In this document: positions 11,758-23,196 of the stretch, piece after piece
Numbering within the stretch: the stretch's first letter is position 1
How the letters are laid out: each line of letters starts with the position of its first letter
Assembly: GCA_025093555.1 (NCBI GenBank)
Contig: JAIWNF010000009.1
Coordinates: forward strand, 248,001 to 312,000
DNA: 64,000 nt
Reading direction: 5' to 3'
Source of the DNA: Circinella umbellata
Taxonomy: Eukaryota > Mucoromycota > Mucoromycetes > Mucorales > Lichtheimiaceae
The notes under the pieces: model-generated
The model's database searches: none
What the model was told of the DNA's origin: nothing
The model's input: only the letters and a program-made list of their open reading frames with translations
Position numbers and translations under genes: made by a program

Positions 11758-13177
11758 TCATGGCGAACATGATGAAGATGCTGGCGAAGATATTGTTGAT
11801 GATGATGAGTTGTTATTATTGTTGATAGGATGGTTATTGTGAATCTTTGCATGGCGTCGTAAATTGCTGACTACAGAGAAATGACGTCCGCATCCATCCA
11901 CAGGACATTTAAAGGGTTTCTATTTAGAAAAAGTAAATAATAAAATAAAAATAGATTAGGGACTAAATAAACAACTTTTTTTCAACAATCTTGTTTTTTA
12001 TATTGTTGTTGTTATTGTAATTTACCTCGCCTGTATGGCTATACGTGTGTGTAGTAAGTGAACTTGGTCGAGTAAACTTTTTAAAACATATAGCACATTT
12101 GTAACGTTTGGGCGTAGAAGATGAGACCTTGGTGTTGAATGTGGCCATCATGTTCTGAGGCATACCTCCATCAGAATGGATCGTCGACGTTGGTGAAGAT
12201 GATCTAGATGTAGCTGCTGAAGAACGACGTTTATAAGGTTGACAGTGCATAGTGGGTTGTTGGTGATAATATGGCTGAGCTTGTTGAGCTGGGGAACACA
12301 TAGCAGGCGATCTCAAACCGCCACGCTTGCTATTCTGCACTACAGATTCAGTCATACGACCGGTTACAATTCCTGTTATTATTGGATGTTAGTGTATCGT
12401 ATGTTTTATCTTATCTAATATTTTTATTTTTATCCAAAATATTATACTCTATTCACCTGGATACATGTACGGGTGATAACCATGATGATTATGGTGAGGT
12501 TGATGGTGGTGATATGGAATCGTTGGGCTTAGGTTTGTTGGTGGTGGAGGTGGAGGTGGAACTTGATGTTGATGATGGTGATATTGATGATGAGATTGAG
12601 GAAGAGAAAATGGTGAAGCAACTGGACCAGCCAGTGGCGAACCACCATGACTTCTGCCGTACACACAAGGGTCAACGGACAAGCCGGACTCAGAGTGAGC
12701 GTAATCATCAACACTGGTTGTCATCAACTTATTAGCAGATCCATCCATACATGCAGCAGCTAATTGTTGATCAAATAAAACTGGACTATATTGAATCGAA
12801 GTTGCTGGGCTACTTCCTGACGCAAGCGTATGGGAAGTAGTTGTAGTGGACGAAGAAGAAGATTGCTGTTGTTGAGGAGGCAAAAAAGTTGCTGGTTGTG
12901 GTTGTGGTTGAGGTGGAGAAGGTATGAATGCATTTGCGTGCGTCGCGCCAGCCGACGTCACAGCAGTAGTAGGAAAACCAAATGATGTACATTGAGTATC
13001 AAACAAAGCAGGACTATTATTTACACCAGAACTCGTCGCTGTCGAAAACGATGTTGCAAGATATGGATCGAATTGATTCGTTGGTGGCATTACTGCTCCT
13101 CGCGAGAAACCGTGCGTTGAAGGAACTGTTTGCGAAAAGTTGAGGTCCAAGCTCATAATATGGCAAACTTCAAGCAT
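11758..13177 (-). CDS. C2H2 zinc-finger transcription factor
   Basis: Three exons, 12457-13177, 12026-12372 and 11758-11919, join in phase to 409 residues. Two tandem C2H2 fingers lie near the C-terminus. Finger 1 has Cys333, Cys336, His349 and His353. Finger 2 has Cys361, Cys366, His379 and His383. The linker between them is THTGEKP-like, and the intron falls exactly in this linker after Gly-Glu. The first ~320 residues are disordered, with PQPQPQP, poly-Gln, poly-Ser/Thr, His-rich and poly-Pro tracts, typical of fungal activation regions. It most likely binds DNA in the nucleus; the target is unknown. Translation could start at Met1 or at the second Met (residue 8, MSLDLNF), which begins a more conserved-looking stretch. 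A long purine-rich leader lies upstream. Confidence 0.88.
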
Positions 13178-15291
13178 TCAAACGAATAAAAAAAGAGAAA
13201 AAAAGTTTATGTGGGTTTGCTGGGGATAAGAGTAAACGTAATAAAAGAAATCGCTGTGGGGGATAAGTACAAAGAAAAAAAATAATACAAGCAAGCCTGT
13301 TGATATTTTTTTTAGTGGAAAACGGTAAATGAGCTTTAAGGTAAAAAAAAAAGGGGGAAACGAAAAAGGGAAGGGGATAACGGATATTCTGTTCAACGGC
13401 AAGCCGTGTACTATAATATGCGATATAAAAAAGAAAAAAAGAAAAATGCAAAAGATATATAAAAAAAGGATCTTACAAAGATCGACTTTTTTCAAGTAGT
13501 TAAAGAAAAAAAAAGAGAAAAGAAGAAAGAAGAGGGGAATAGCAAACTCAAGAAAAACCGAATTGGGACAGAAATATTTCGACTCTATTTAAGTCAAGCT
13601 TCAATAATATCATTCAGGGGGGACTCGAAAAAAAAAGAGACTGGTAAGACCAGAGGAGGGGGGAGCAATGAAATAATAATAAGAAAAAAAAGTTCCACAA
13701 TATCCACAGGAGGTAACACTTGCACGAGGCTTCCTACATCCTTATTGGCAACCAGCAACCTTCAACCCAGTTCAGTTGTTAAAATTTACAACAGCCGCTC
13801 TCTCAATATTAAGTTGCACAGACTTATAACGGATGTTACACAATTCCCATATGGGAAAATATTTGTATTTGGTTCTATAAAATTGCTGTATTTTACGTTG
13901 AAATCTTATTGCACCGATCAGAAAAACCATACTGGTAACTTGATCAGTAAAATTTATATACAATCACCCCGATATGTATCTAGCGCACGGCCTCACAACT
14001 TATATAACATAAAACATGTACATGTTTCTATGGCGGCCCTTCCCCCTTCTTCATACACACATACATCACGATAGTCAATTGTTATCATGGTCATTTTATT
14101 ATTAAAAAGTGTTTTAAGGGGAAAAACCTAAGTTTTTTTTCTATCCAGTCAGTTTTTTTTAACTTTTTTTCTTTACCAGTTGAAGATCTCAACAAGTAAA
14201 TGTCTACTTAATTATGGAGAAAGAGAGGGGAATTGTTACATAAAACATTTTCAAAAAAAAAACGGGATTTATATACACTTAGTCGTTTTAAGTCTTAGAG
14301 GCGCTTATCACCCATATATTTCATCTTTTTTTCTTGCTGTCTGAGTTGTATTCTTTCCAATAATAAATATCGCACCATAACTCAGGCATGTGGATGGAAC
14401 CATTTAAGTCCGTTTTTTTTTGACAAAGGAACAAAAGGTCCGCACTTTCTAGATTTTCAGTATTATAATTTAGTATGAATTTTATCACTATGCAACTTAC
14501 ACCAGATGGTACAGCTATCATCGTATTTTTATTTATTTATTTACAACTTCACAGCCAAGAAAAAATAAGTTGTATATTATTCTGGGAAACAATAATTCCG
14601 AATCATCTAGAAGCAAGGTGAATTTTTTTAACTCTTTGAAGTTATATAATACATATACCTATGTATTTAGCCATTTTTTTTAAAAAAATATTGCCAATAA
14701 TGAAGACAATGTATGACCATTTTAGCAAAGGAAGCACGGCCCTTTCATTATTTTAGCGTTCACTCCGAACATCAAAAAAAAAAAAAAAAATTGGGGGGAG
14801 GGAAAGACCAGCCCCTTTCGGATATTCTTTTAAAACAGTAAAGAACAAGTTTGATAGTAAAGAATTATAAGGGGAACCACCGTGTGAAATACATGTTGTA
14901 TATATAAATACGTCAGATTATAATATTCCAGAATTTTATATTTACTTAATAATAATGTAAACTAATTATGATACTATTTGAGCTATTATTATATTTGATA
15001 TTCATAAGTATCTTTTAAAAAAAACGTGGCAAAAAAATAAATACAAGTTTGATACACACGTTTCTTTGTTAAATATCTATTGACAAGCTTTCCTTTCTTT
15101 GCCAAGCAAGCACGTAGAACGTTTCTGGTATATGAATGTGTAACTTTATTTTTATGAAAATACTAAAACTGATAGATAAACTTTTCTTTCACTCCTCTCT
15201 TATTTTTTACACAGTACTATTCAGCTCTAATAAACCAATGCCACGCGCACCCTTCCTTCGCTACATATTAACGGTTATATATTGATGTTAT
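13178..15291. other. intergenic, about 2.1 kb, no gene seen
   Basis: The first ~500 bases are A/G-rich on the plus strand (T/C-rich in the sense of the zinc-finger gene), consistent with its leader and promoter. The open frames here (13170-13495) are Phe/Leu/Pro-rich products of this bias. Two further short frames (13745-14074 plus, 14321-14521 minus) show no recognisable domain. The right end is the 3' flank of the MAPEG gene. Confidence 0.5.
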
Positions 15292-16020
15292 TTATTGTAA
15301 AACAAGTTCATAGAGTGTAGATCCGGTCATACCCAAAAGAGCCAAAAGGCCGAGACCATAGAAACCGCCACGAAGACGTTTATTGGGCTGGCCAGTAAGA
15401 TAACCAGAGGAATATACAATGCGGCCGAGCAGGAAAACAATACCAGCATAAGAAGCATACACGGGGTATTTGACGCCACTAATCAATAAGAAAGTATTAT
15501 AGACTGGAAATATTTCAAGATTATTCTATTTAAACATCAAATATGGTTAATAAAATTCTAAGCAAATCTTTTATAAATGCAACCAGTTTTCTAGGGAGGC
15601 TGGCGCCTGACTTCTTTTTTTTTTTTTACCTGGTGAACACGTTGAGCGCAATTGAATAAATTCTTCTTTGGGTCTTTTTCTGCATCCGCTCGTTCGGCAT
15701 AGGCTGTATGTAATATTATGCAATAACGCCAAACTTTAGTATCGTCTCTCTATTTTTCTGATACTCTTCCTCTACGATACTCATATATATATAATTTCAT
15801 GTATAATACATACCATAAGGATAAGGAATACCGGCAGCCCTACGATATTTTCCGACTTGGAAACCTAAATACATAAGGTAAAGAGCACTTCCAGCAGCAG
15901 TGGCGAGAACCTAAAAAAAGAGAAGTAATAATGGCTTAATACAATGATTTTTTTTTTCGATGAGTTTATTCTTTTAAACCATACATATCCATATTCTTTG
16001 GTAATAAGAATTCCTGCCAT
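15292..16020 (-). CDS. MAPEG protein, microsomal glutathione S-transferase 3-like
   Basis: Four exons, 15985-16020, 15814-15910, 15630-15703 and 15292-15525, join in phase to 146 residues, the usual MAPEG length. The order of elements fits MGST3: a first helix (VLATAAGSALYLMYLGFQVG), then KYRRAAGIPYPYAYAERADA, then FNCAQRVHQNNLEIFPVY, which is the family hallmark loop (Asn-Cys-x-Gln-Arg-x-His-Gln). Two to three further hydrophobic helices follow, with GRIVYSSGYLTGQPNKRLRG between them. MAPEG enzymes act in the ER or outer mitochondrial membrane as glutathione transferase or peroxidase on lipids. The activity here is inferred from family only. The 36-nt first exon encodes MAGILITKEYGY, which fits the family N-terminus. 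Confidence 0.92.
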
Positions 16021-17033
16021 TTTAAAAGTATTGTTGTGGTTTTGAGAGCAAATAAAAATAAAAATAAAAATTTGAATTCGTTGAGAAGAAAGAGTGGGGA
16101 AAAAGGAGTACGTGGGGTAAAAAAAAGGTGTCTTTTTATATGTAACAGAATGAGATGATATTAGTAATATTACGCAAGAGAAGGTAACACATAATGCATG
16201 CAGAGTAAAAATTTGTGCTTCAGACACTATTTCGCACTTTTACTATTGCAAGGACAAATAGAGCCCGTTCATTATTGTATATTTTTATTATCATTATTAA
16301 TCGTATGGAGAAATTTCGCAGGATTATATTATTATATTATGGAATATAATCTACTATTATATTTGGATAGTATCTTTGACGCATACGTACTATGCTTTAT
16401 TTATTTTGTTTTTAATGGAGGGATTTGAGTCATAATAGAAACTGATTTAAGTTTATGGATTTTTATGAAGCACGACGCGCTTTTATCTATATTAGGCAAG
16501 ATGACGAATAAATTCCGTCTTTTTAAAGAAATATTTTGTTGTTTGCCAAATCTTTTTTTCTCTTTCCTTCTCAACCTCTTATTATTATCAATGTCCTTTT
16601 CAGCCATTGTTTTATTAATAAATTTTTGTCTGAATAATTGTAGTTGCTTATGAAACTCCTTGTTTTAAAAACCATATACTACGAAGCCATCCAAGCCATT
16701 TTAACGGAAAGGAATATATATGTATACATAGATTTAGTAAATAGATCAAAAAACGTATACTAAACAACAATGCGTAAAATGCATGAATTATATATGTGTT
16801 TATATATGTATATGAAATAAATTTTTTTTTTGGGCACCATAAGTATACCACATCAAAATACTAAAGCCCGCTTAATAAAAGAGTTCTGTTATAAAAGTTG
16901 GATTTTACCCACTTTTTCTGGTTTTTTTTTCTTTTATACCCTCAATAGAGTAAAGCTAGTAGCAGAACAATAGTCCACCTATTAACCCACACTATTATTT
17001 TGGGGTTTGACAAGAAACTTTCCATAAAAAAAA
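16021..17033. other. intergenic, no gene seen
   Basis: A divergent gap between the MAPEG gene and the TPR/F-box relic. It is AT-rich; the frames found here are Phe/Leu/Ile-rich noise on both strands. A GGCACCATA motif at 16833 is followed by AAAGCCCGC at 16863; similar pairs recur elsewhere in the window. Confidence 0.5.
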
Positions 17034-19327
17034 ATGACAACCAAGACGGAGCGGGTTCCCAAATCGCTTTTTTTTTCTTTTACCTATAAAGAAATACTTA
17101 CACTAAGAATGACAAATGTAACAAGTAATACTTATATTACGACGATACAGAAAGCTCAATCAGCATTTGATAACAAGGAGAATGTCAAAGCTATTATCAT
17201 TACAAGAAAAGCGCTGGGTTTCTTCCCAAGATAATTAGAAAGCAGAGATGATAAACTCGTAATGCCTGCAGCTGTAAAATTGCATTGCATAAAATTACTT
17301 GCTTAGCAAGTTTGAATGGGGGCATAAATAAATGCCAAGCGTATCACCGAACTGAATCCCAAGACTACTTTAGGCCATAGATGTGACGCTCAGCTTTATT
17401 CATTACATGGACAACAATAATGTCTCATACAAGACCTCCTGTAAACGTGGACTTTGAGCATTATGTCGACGCAAAGGTTTTGAATCAGAAATAAATAACT
17501 CTGAACAAATTGAACAATGGATGTAAATGCCCGTTAAAAAAGTCGTGTTGATTTTATTACATGTTTACCACAAGAGTCACTATCTATTGTTCTATTACCG
17601 CTAACATTCACGTCGTCACGAGAACTGGTTAATATAATTTTTGTTTCTCAAGCATGGTATGACCATATAATCATGGAATGTTCATCCTTGTGGAGATCTG
17701 TTCGACTTTATCAGGATAATGAATCAAACTGGATCCTTCTCTTTAGTATTGGTAAACACGCGAAAAGTGTTTGGTATAGCGGTTATAGTCCACGGCGCCA
17801 ACACAAATATTTCAAAATTATTACTGCCAAAGATCGCATCGAGCAATTGTGTCATATATCAAAAACAAAAAAGAAGTGTAAAGGCAATATACTATTTGCA
17901 TTTTTTAATAGTAAAAACTTATATTACGTACTGCGTCATTCTATACTTATCTAGTAACAAGAACTTATGAGTATCTTCAAATTTAAACAAACAATTATAC
18001 TTTTATGTAAATATCATATTCTAAATATATCTTTTATTAATCTCAAATCTCTTTAAACATTTATATCAACAATACTAGTTTGCCTTAAAGAAATTAACTT
18101 TTAATATGTATATTGAATACTGGTTCTGGGATGCTTTACCAATGGAGGTACTACTCACTGTATTTCCTAATATAAACCATCTTAATTTTATATTAGGTGT
18201 AGTCCTGACTATAATTCCAAAGAATATCTACAACTTTACAACATGTATATTTTACGACACTACACTTATATCGATGTGCTCCGGTTTACAAGTCGCTATA
18301 TGAAAACAACTCTTTATTGTTGTCCTTTACTTCATTGATCGCTCATTGGTAATCTTTGTTCTTGGGATGTTTTGGATGCTGTTAAAAAATTGTCGTTGAC
18401 TCAATTGAAAGTTCTTGTCTTGAATAATTATTCATCTCGATCAACCCACATTATGTGGAAGTTTAATGACGGATATGTCATCCACTGTAAATTATAAAGC
18501 TATGGGAAGTAAAAATGTAGTCTATTCCAGTAAAATGGATCGCGTTCCTTCGTTCTAACTGCTAAAAATGAAGGCTTCGTTTTTTGTCAGAACCCCTTTG
18601 TGTGCTGCGAAATTGGTGACTTCATTATAGCAAATGCCAACACCTTGGAAGAGCTTATAATTAATCTAAACTATGCTCAATGGGAAAATAAGTATACGTA
18701 CAATAAAGTTATGGCTACCGTACAATGGGACCCGGTACTTACTGAATTTATAGACATGCTTCAACGCTGTCACAATCTTATGGATTGCTCGATCGCTCAC
18801 CCAACAACAATATCTGCCACGCTCTTAAATGATTTAAAATATGACGATTGGCTTTTGAATTCTGTGCGTCAGAAGATATATTTAGACAATTATTACTAAA
18901 TGGTCCTGATCTACCAGCATATAAATATTTTCTTTCTATTTACATGGAAGTTCAACAGTTGTGTTTCGACAACTGTGAATATATTTCATTTGAACTATTG
19001 AATATTATTGAAACCAGATTACCGTACGTAACCGAGAGGGAATTGAATTTCGACTTCAACATAATACTTCTTTTTCATAAATCTATCGAATGGGTTGTAA
19101 TTCAAGAAGTTGAATACATAGATGGAAATGGAAATGAATGGGTCACAGGAATAAATGATGAATTCTTGCCATTGCATATGAAAAAATTGTTACCTGTTAC
19201 CGAACTACTCGATCCGGATTTTTTGATTATCGCCTTGGTTGACGTTGGAAACCATTACATACTCGTTGGTTCGAGACAACATGCGCGCATAAGACAGGAA
19301 AAAAAAATTAGCATCAACAGCAAATAA
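17034..19327 (+). pseudogene. decayed TPR/F-box/LRR-type protein gene
   Basis: Pieces of one protein can be read in changing frames. 17034-17234 encodes a TPR-like stretch (IQKAQSAFDNKENVKAIIIT) that ends in stops. Frame-shifted fragments follow (AKRITELNPKTTLGH near 17325-17370). From 17547 an open frame of ~136 codons starts VDFITCLPQESLSIVLLPL and continues QAWYDHIIMECSSLWRSVRL, the classic F-box plus its following segment, then ESNWILLFSIGKHAKSVWYS. After further stops, leucine-rich-repeat-like pieces appear at 18106-18303, 18600-18890 (ANTLEELIINLNYAQ) and, after a frameshift near 18848, up to 19327. F-box proteins of this kind recruit substrates to SCF ubiquitin ligases. Here multiple stops and frame changes in exon-like sequence argue for a dead gene. 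Alternative: a multi-intron gene, but the breaks do not fall at good splice sites. Confidence 0.75.
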
Positions 19328-19960
19328 AACAAGTATAATAAGAATTATAACTATCCTACGTACCACTCAAGACATTATTCAAAAATTTCTTAGAAAGAAA
19401 GTGAACTGGTGACATACAGTTATGAGAGGTTGTCGCTTAAGAATTCTTTCACTGTTACGTATACATTTTCATGAAAATATCTTATAAAAAAATATACGTC
19501 AGAAGAAAAAATATGCTCCTGCTAAGATCTTTATGTGCTTCATCTTTACGTATTATTATTCCGAACCCTCTTTTGCTTTTTTTTATATAAAAGAATTGAG
19601 TCAACATGATCATCATTGATAGTGCTATGATTTTGTCTTAACTATGTTGCATAGTGTTTTAGCGGTATCATTGTTATTAAAATAAGGTGTACGTAGCGAA
19701 AAAAAAAGAGAAAGAATATAAAGTATTAATCATGACAAAATAATAGATAATTAAAGAGAAAAAAAAATTAGTTAGAGGTATCTAAGAAAAGGGAAGAAGA
19801 AAGGTTTACAATGGCTGTCAAGAAAGGTTGATAAAAAGGTTAACTATTTTTGCTTATGGTTCTGTTTTTTTTTTACAATCTAAAAATCCAAAGTTGTTGT
19901 GATAATTAGTTAAAAATAAGTTTTTTATGAGGTTTTGAATTGTTCTGCTGGTTATTGTTG
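19328..19960. other. intergenic, no gene seen
   Basis: A gap between the TPR/F-box relic and the 3' end of the palmitoyltransferase gene. It is AT-rich with A runs and should contain the 3' untranslated region of the latter. No further coding sequence was recognised. Confidence 0.5.
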
Positions 19961-21714
19961 TTATTGTTGTTGCTGTTGTTGTTGCTCTTGGCGATTTGGA
20001 AGTTCAAACCATTCCTCAGCATATTTTCTTCTTGCGAGATAACTATATTATAATGGTTAATTTTTATTTTTATTTTTTATTTTTGTTAAGTCTATAATCC
20101 AACAACACTACATAATTAAACAACAAATAGAAAATGTACCTTTTTGGTTGTGGTCGACAAAGAATATGGAACATATTTACAAAAGGGTTCCCAAAATCAA
20201 ATAACTGATGTTCAAAGGGCCGCATTGCCATTGCAGAACGTAGCTAAATGATATAAAGTTTTTATTATGACCATTTTCCCCGTCATACTTTTATTATTAG
20301 TTGCTATTATGTAGTCCAACATACCTGTTCATGTGTGGTTACCCCCCGAAAGACCAGAAAACAGTGATAACTAGTAAGTCCACCTACTGGAATGACCAAT
20401 ATAAAACATAATATAGCCAATAATAAACTAACAGGTGCTTTTGAAAGGGCTGTACTAAAGGATAGACCATTATCAAAATAAAGTCGGATTAAATGGACTA
20501 AAGAAAAGGCAACAATGTAAAGACATAAGGTGACGGATGTAACAATAAATATGAAAAATGGTCGATAATTGCGTTTGCCAACACAGTTATTTAACCAAAT
20601 ACAATGATGATCTTCATTCTCTACAAATAATATAATTATCATGAATATAAGTATTTCTTTTTGTCATTTATAAGAGTAATAATAACAGTAATATTTAGAA
20701 ATTAAATGGTAGATGATAGTAACTTACCTACGCAATTATTACATTGTCGACAATGACTTGCTCTAGGTGGACGATAGAGTCGACATGTATCACAGTATTT
20801 TAAACGGACCATTTCACCTTTAATTAATACATCTTTGGGTGGTGGAATAGATTCATAAGGAACACCCATATCATCTACAGTCATATTATTATCAGGATTT
20901 TTATTTGATAAAAGTGGTGAAATATCGAGGTTTCGTGGAATAATCTATTAAATAAAATAGAATAAGTTAATTTTTTTTTCTTAATCTCCTTTTTTTTTTT
21001 CATTGTGTAAAAGTAGCAATAATAATAGTAAGAAGAAAGTATATATGTTTATCTTTACCCCTGGATCTGTCCACGAGGTCTTTAACATGGATGCCAAAGC
21101 CAAAACAAAAAGGTATGCAAATAGAATAGGAATGACTGGATGAATATGTAACCATAACCAAGGACAACTAATTAATATTATTTGTTTAATAAATAAATAA
21201 AACAGTGTCGTCTTTGTTTTATTCCTTATCTTTCTTTCAAAAAATAAATAAATAAAAAGAGTACTCACACAAAAACAAAAAACAATACAGCAGGTGCAAT
21301 AAGTATAACAAGTGATAATAAAAATACCCAATATGCTCGACTTGTTACTAAACGACCACTACAAAAAAATGCATTGTTGCCAGGAAAATACTCATAATTT
21401 CTTTTAGTTGTTACACGTATCACTCGTTGTTGTTCTGGTTGTTCTGGTACGTTTAATGGTGATGCTGTTGGTGTGGGTATAGGAATAGGCGTTGGTAATG
21501 GTAAATGTTCTTGTTGTCCATTAGTATGATTTAAATTATAATTCTCGAAGCTTTCCTCGTTTTCAATATGCTGGTTCATTGAAGGAACAAAATAAGATCG
21601 AGGATCCGTTGTTGTTATTGATTCTTCACAATGACTGGTAGTGGTAGCAATAGTACTTCGACGACGTGATGAAGGTATAAAAGACAAAGACGACGGAGAA
21701 TTTGTTGACTGCAT
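19961..21714 (-). CDS. ERF2: DHHC palmitoyltransferase, Erf2/ZDHHC9-14-18 type
   Basis: Six exons (21269-21714, 21059-21167, 20728-20944, 20325-20620, 20140-20243, 19961-20042) join in phase to 417 residues. After a disordered N-terminus comes the Erf2-group hallmark [16 protein letters not shown] and two hydrophobic helices. The Cys-rich domain follows ([19 protein letters not shown]) and leads into the catalytic motif Asp261-His262-His263-Cys264 within [16 protein letters not shown]. Two more helices follow, then an NPF-containing tail and a short poly-Gln end. DHHC enzymes transfer palmitate from CoA to cysteines of membrane proteins. Yeast Erf2, with Erf4, acts on Ras in the ER, and an analogous role is inferred. 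All zinc-binding Cys/His and the catalytic Cys are present. An intron splits the Cys-rich domain immediately before the DHHC motif (Val-Glu codon). Confidence 0.93.
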
Positions 21715-23196
21715 ATGAAAAAAGCTTTGTATTTTCTGTAATACAAGAAGATTTGTTTGTAATATATAAAATTGTAAAGTACGAGAACAAAAACCTTTTT
21801 TTTTTTTATATAAAAGAGAGTAGAACTTTGGATATTGAAGAAATAGTGGTCGTCAGGGGTTCATTGTATGGCTAATTGGAATATAAAAAGAACAATGGTT
21901 TAGCTATTAAATTATGACGGCGATGACGTGATCCATTATGTAATGATAGAATAATAATACTTGAATATTAACTGCTGGACTTATTATCACTTTCATTATT
22001 TCTCTAAATAAAAAAGATCATTGTAGTATATATATAATTGACAACAGCAGTTGATATCTACGAGTAAAGACAGGTCATTGACAACTTTAACGTATAAATA
22101 AAGAAAGCAGGAGCAAGTGTTGCATTCAAAATGATGTAATACAAAGCAATATACTTAGTTCTCTAGCTAAATATACATATTATCATTTATGTTTGTATAT
22201 TAGTCTGGGCAAAAATATAATGTTGACATTTATTATATTGTTGATTGGTTAAGTCTCTTTTTGCATAGTTTTTTATAGTCTAAAAAAAGCGGTACGTGAA
22301 TAAAGATAGTTTATTTTTTCTGCATAAAATATTATACGTATCTAATTGTGTATAATAACATTTACTGCTAGAATACGTATTAAAATTATACTGGGTATTG
22401 AGTGAGGTCAAGTAAGAACTTTCCTCAATTTTCAATTAAACACGAGATTTGTTAAAAAAACATTTTGTTTTAAGTCGAAAAAAAAAATATTATAATTTTT
22501 TTTATGATTTTTGATATGTTAATTATGTACAAAATCAGTTGTAATGAAGAAAAAAAAAAGAAAGAGAGGAAAGGGGAAAGAGAGAACAAGGGAAAATGAG
22601 TAATTTTTTTTTCTTGGATCTGTGAATTTGTTTGTAGTCTAAAGTAATTGCAGTAAAAAGGGGGAAAGTAGAGCAAAGAGAATAAGAATTTCCTAATAAT
22701 AAAAATAAAAAAATAATAGTAACAATGTCAATAATAGTATATAGTAATAATAGAAACTACGTTAAACCCACCAGGGGCCCTAATTTGTATAAATGTATGC
22801 AGAAAAAAAAAAGGGGGAAGAGGGGTTTAGTGTGTTCGTGGTGAAAAAAGTAAAGGAAAAAAAAAAGATAAGATAATAAAAGAATTACAATACAAATAGT
22901 ACATGGTATATAATATAAAACAAAATGAATGAGAGGGAAAAAAAAGATTAAAGGTTTTGTGTGTTATGTGATTGTGTTCGTGAGAGAAAGAAAAAGAAGT
23001 AGGCTTGATAATGCGGATTTGTTATTGTTGTTTTTGATGATGAATTGTTGTATATATGTCATAAAGGTTTGAATGAAAAAGAGAGTGAGTGAGTGAGTGA
23101 GAGAACATGTGTGTATATATATTGTGTAATAGTGATAATAATAATGGTAAAACAGTAATATGGTAATGAAAAGTATGTAAAGTACAATGATCATGG
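21715..23196. other. intergenic, no gene seen
   Basis: A gap between two minus-strand genes. It should hold the Erf2-like promoter on the left and the 3' flank of the fucosyltransferase-like gene on the right. The right half is A/G-rich with microsatellites such as GAGT repeats at about 23085-23100. The short Phe/Leu/Ser frames are by-products of this bias. Confidence 0.5.

Noticed and set aside
13170..13495. Two overlapping Phe/Leu/Pro-rich frames upstream of the zinc-finger gene
   Set aside because: They arise from the strong purine/pyrimidine strand bias of the leader region and have no protein-like pattern.
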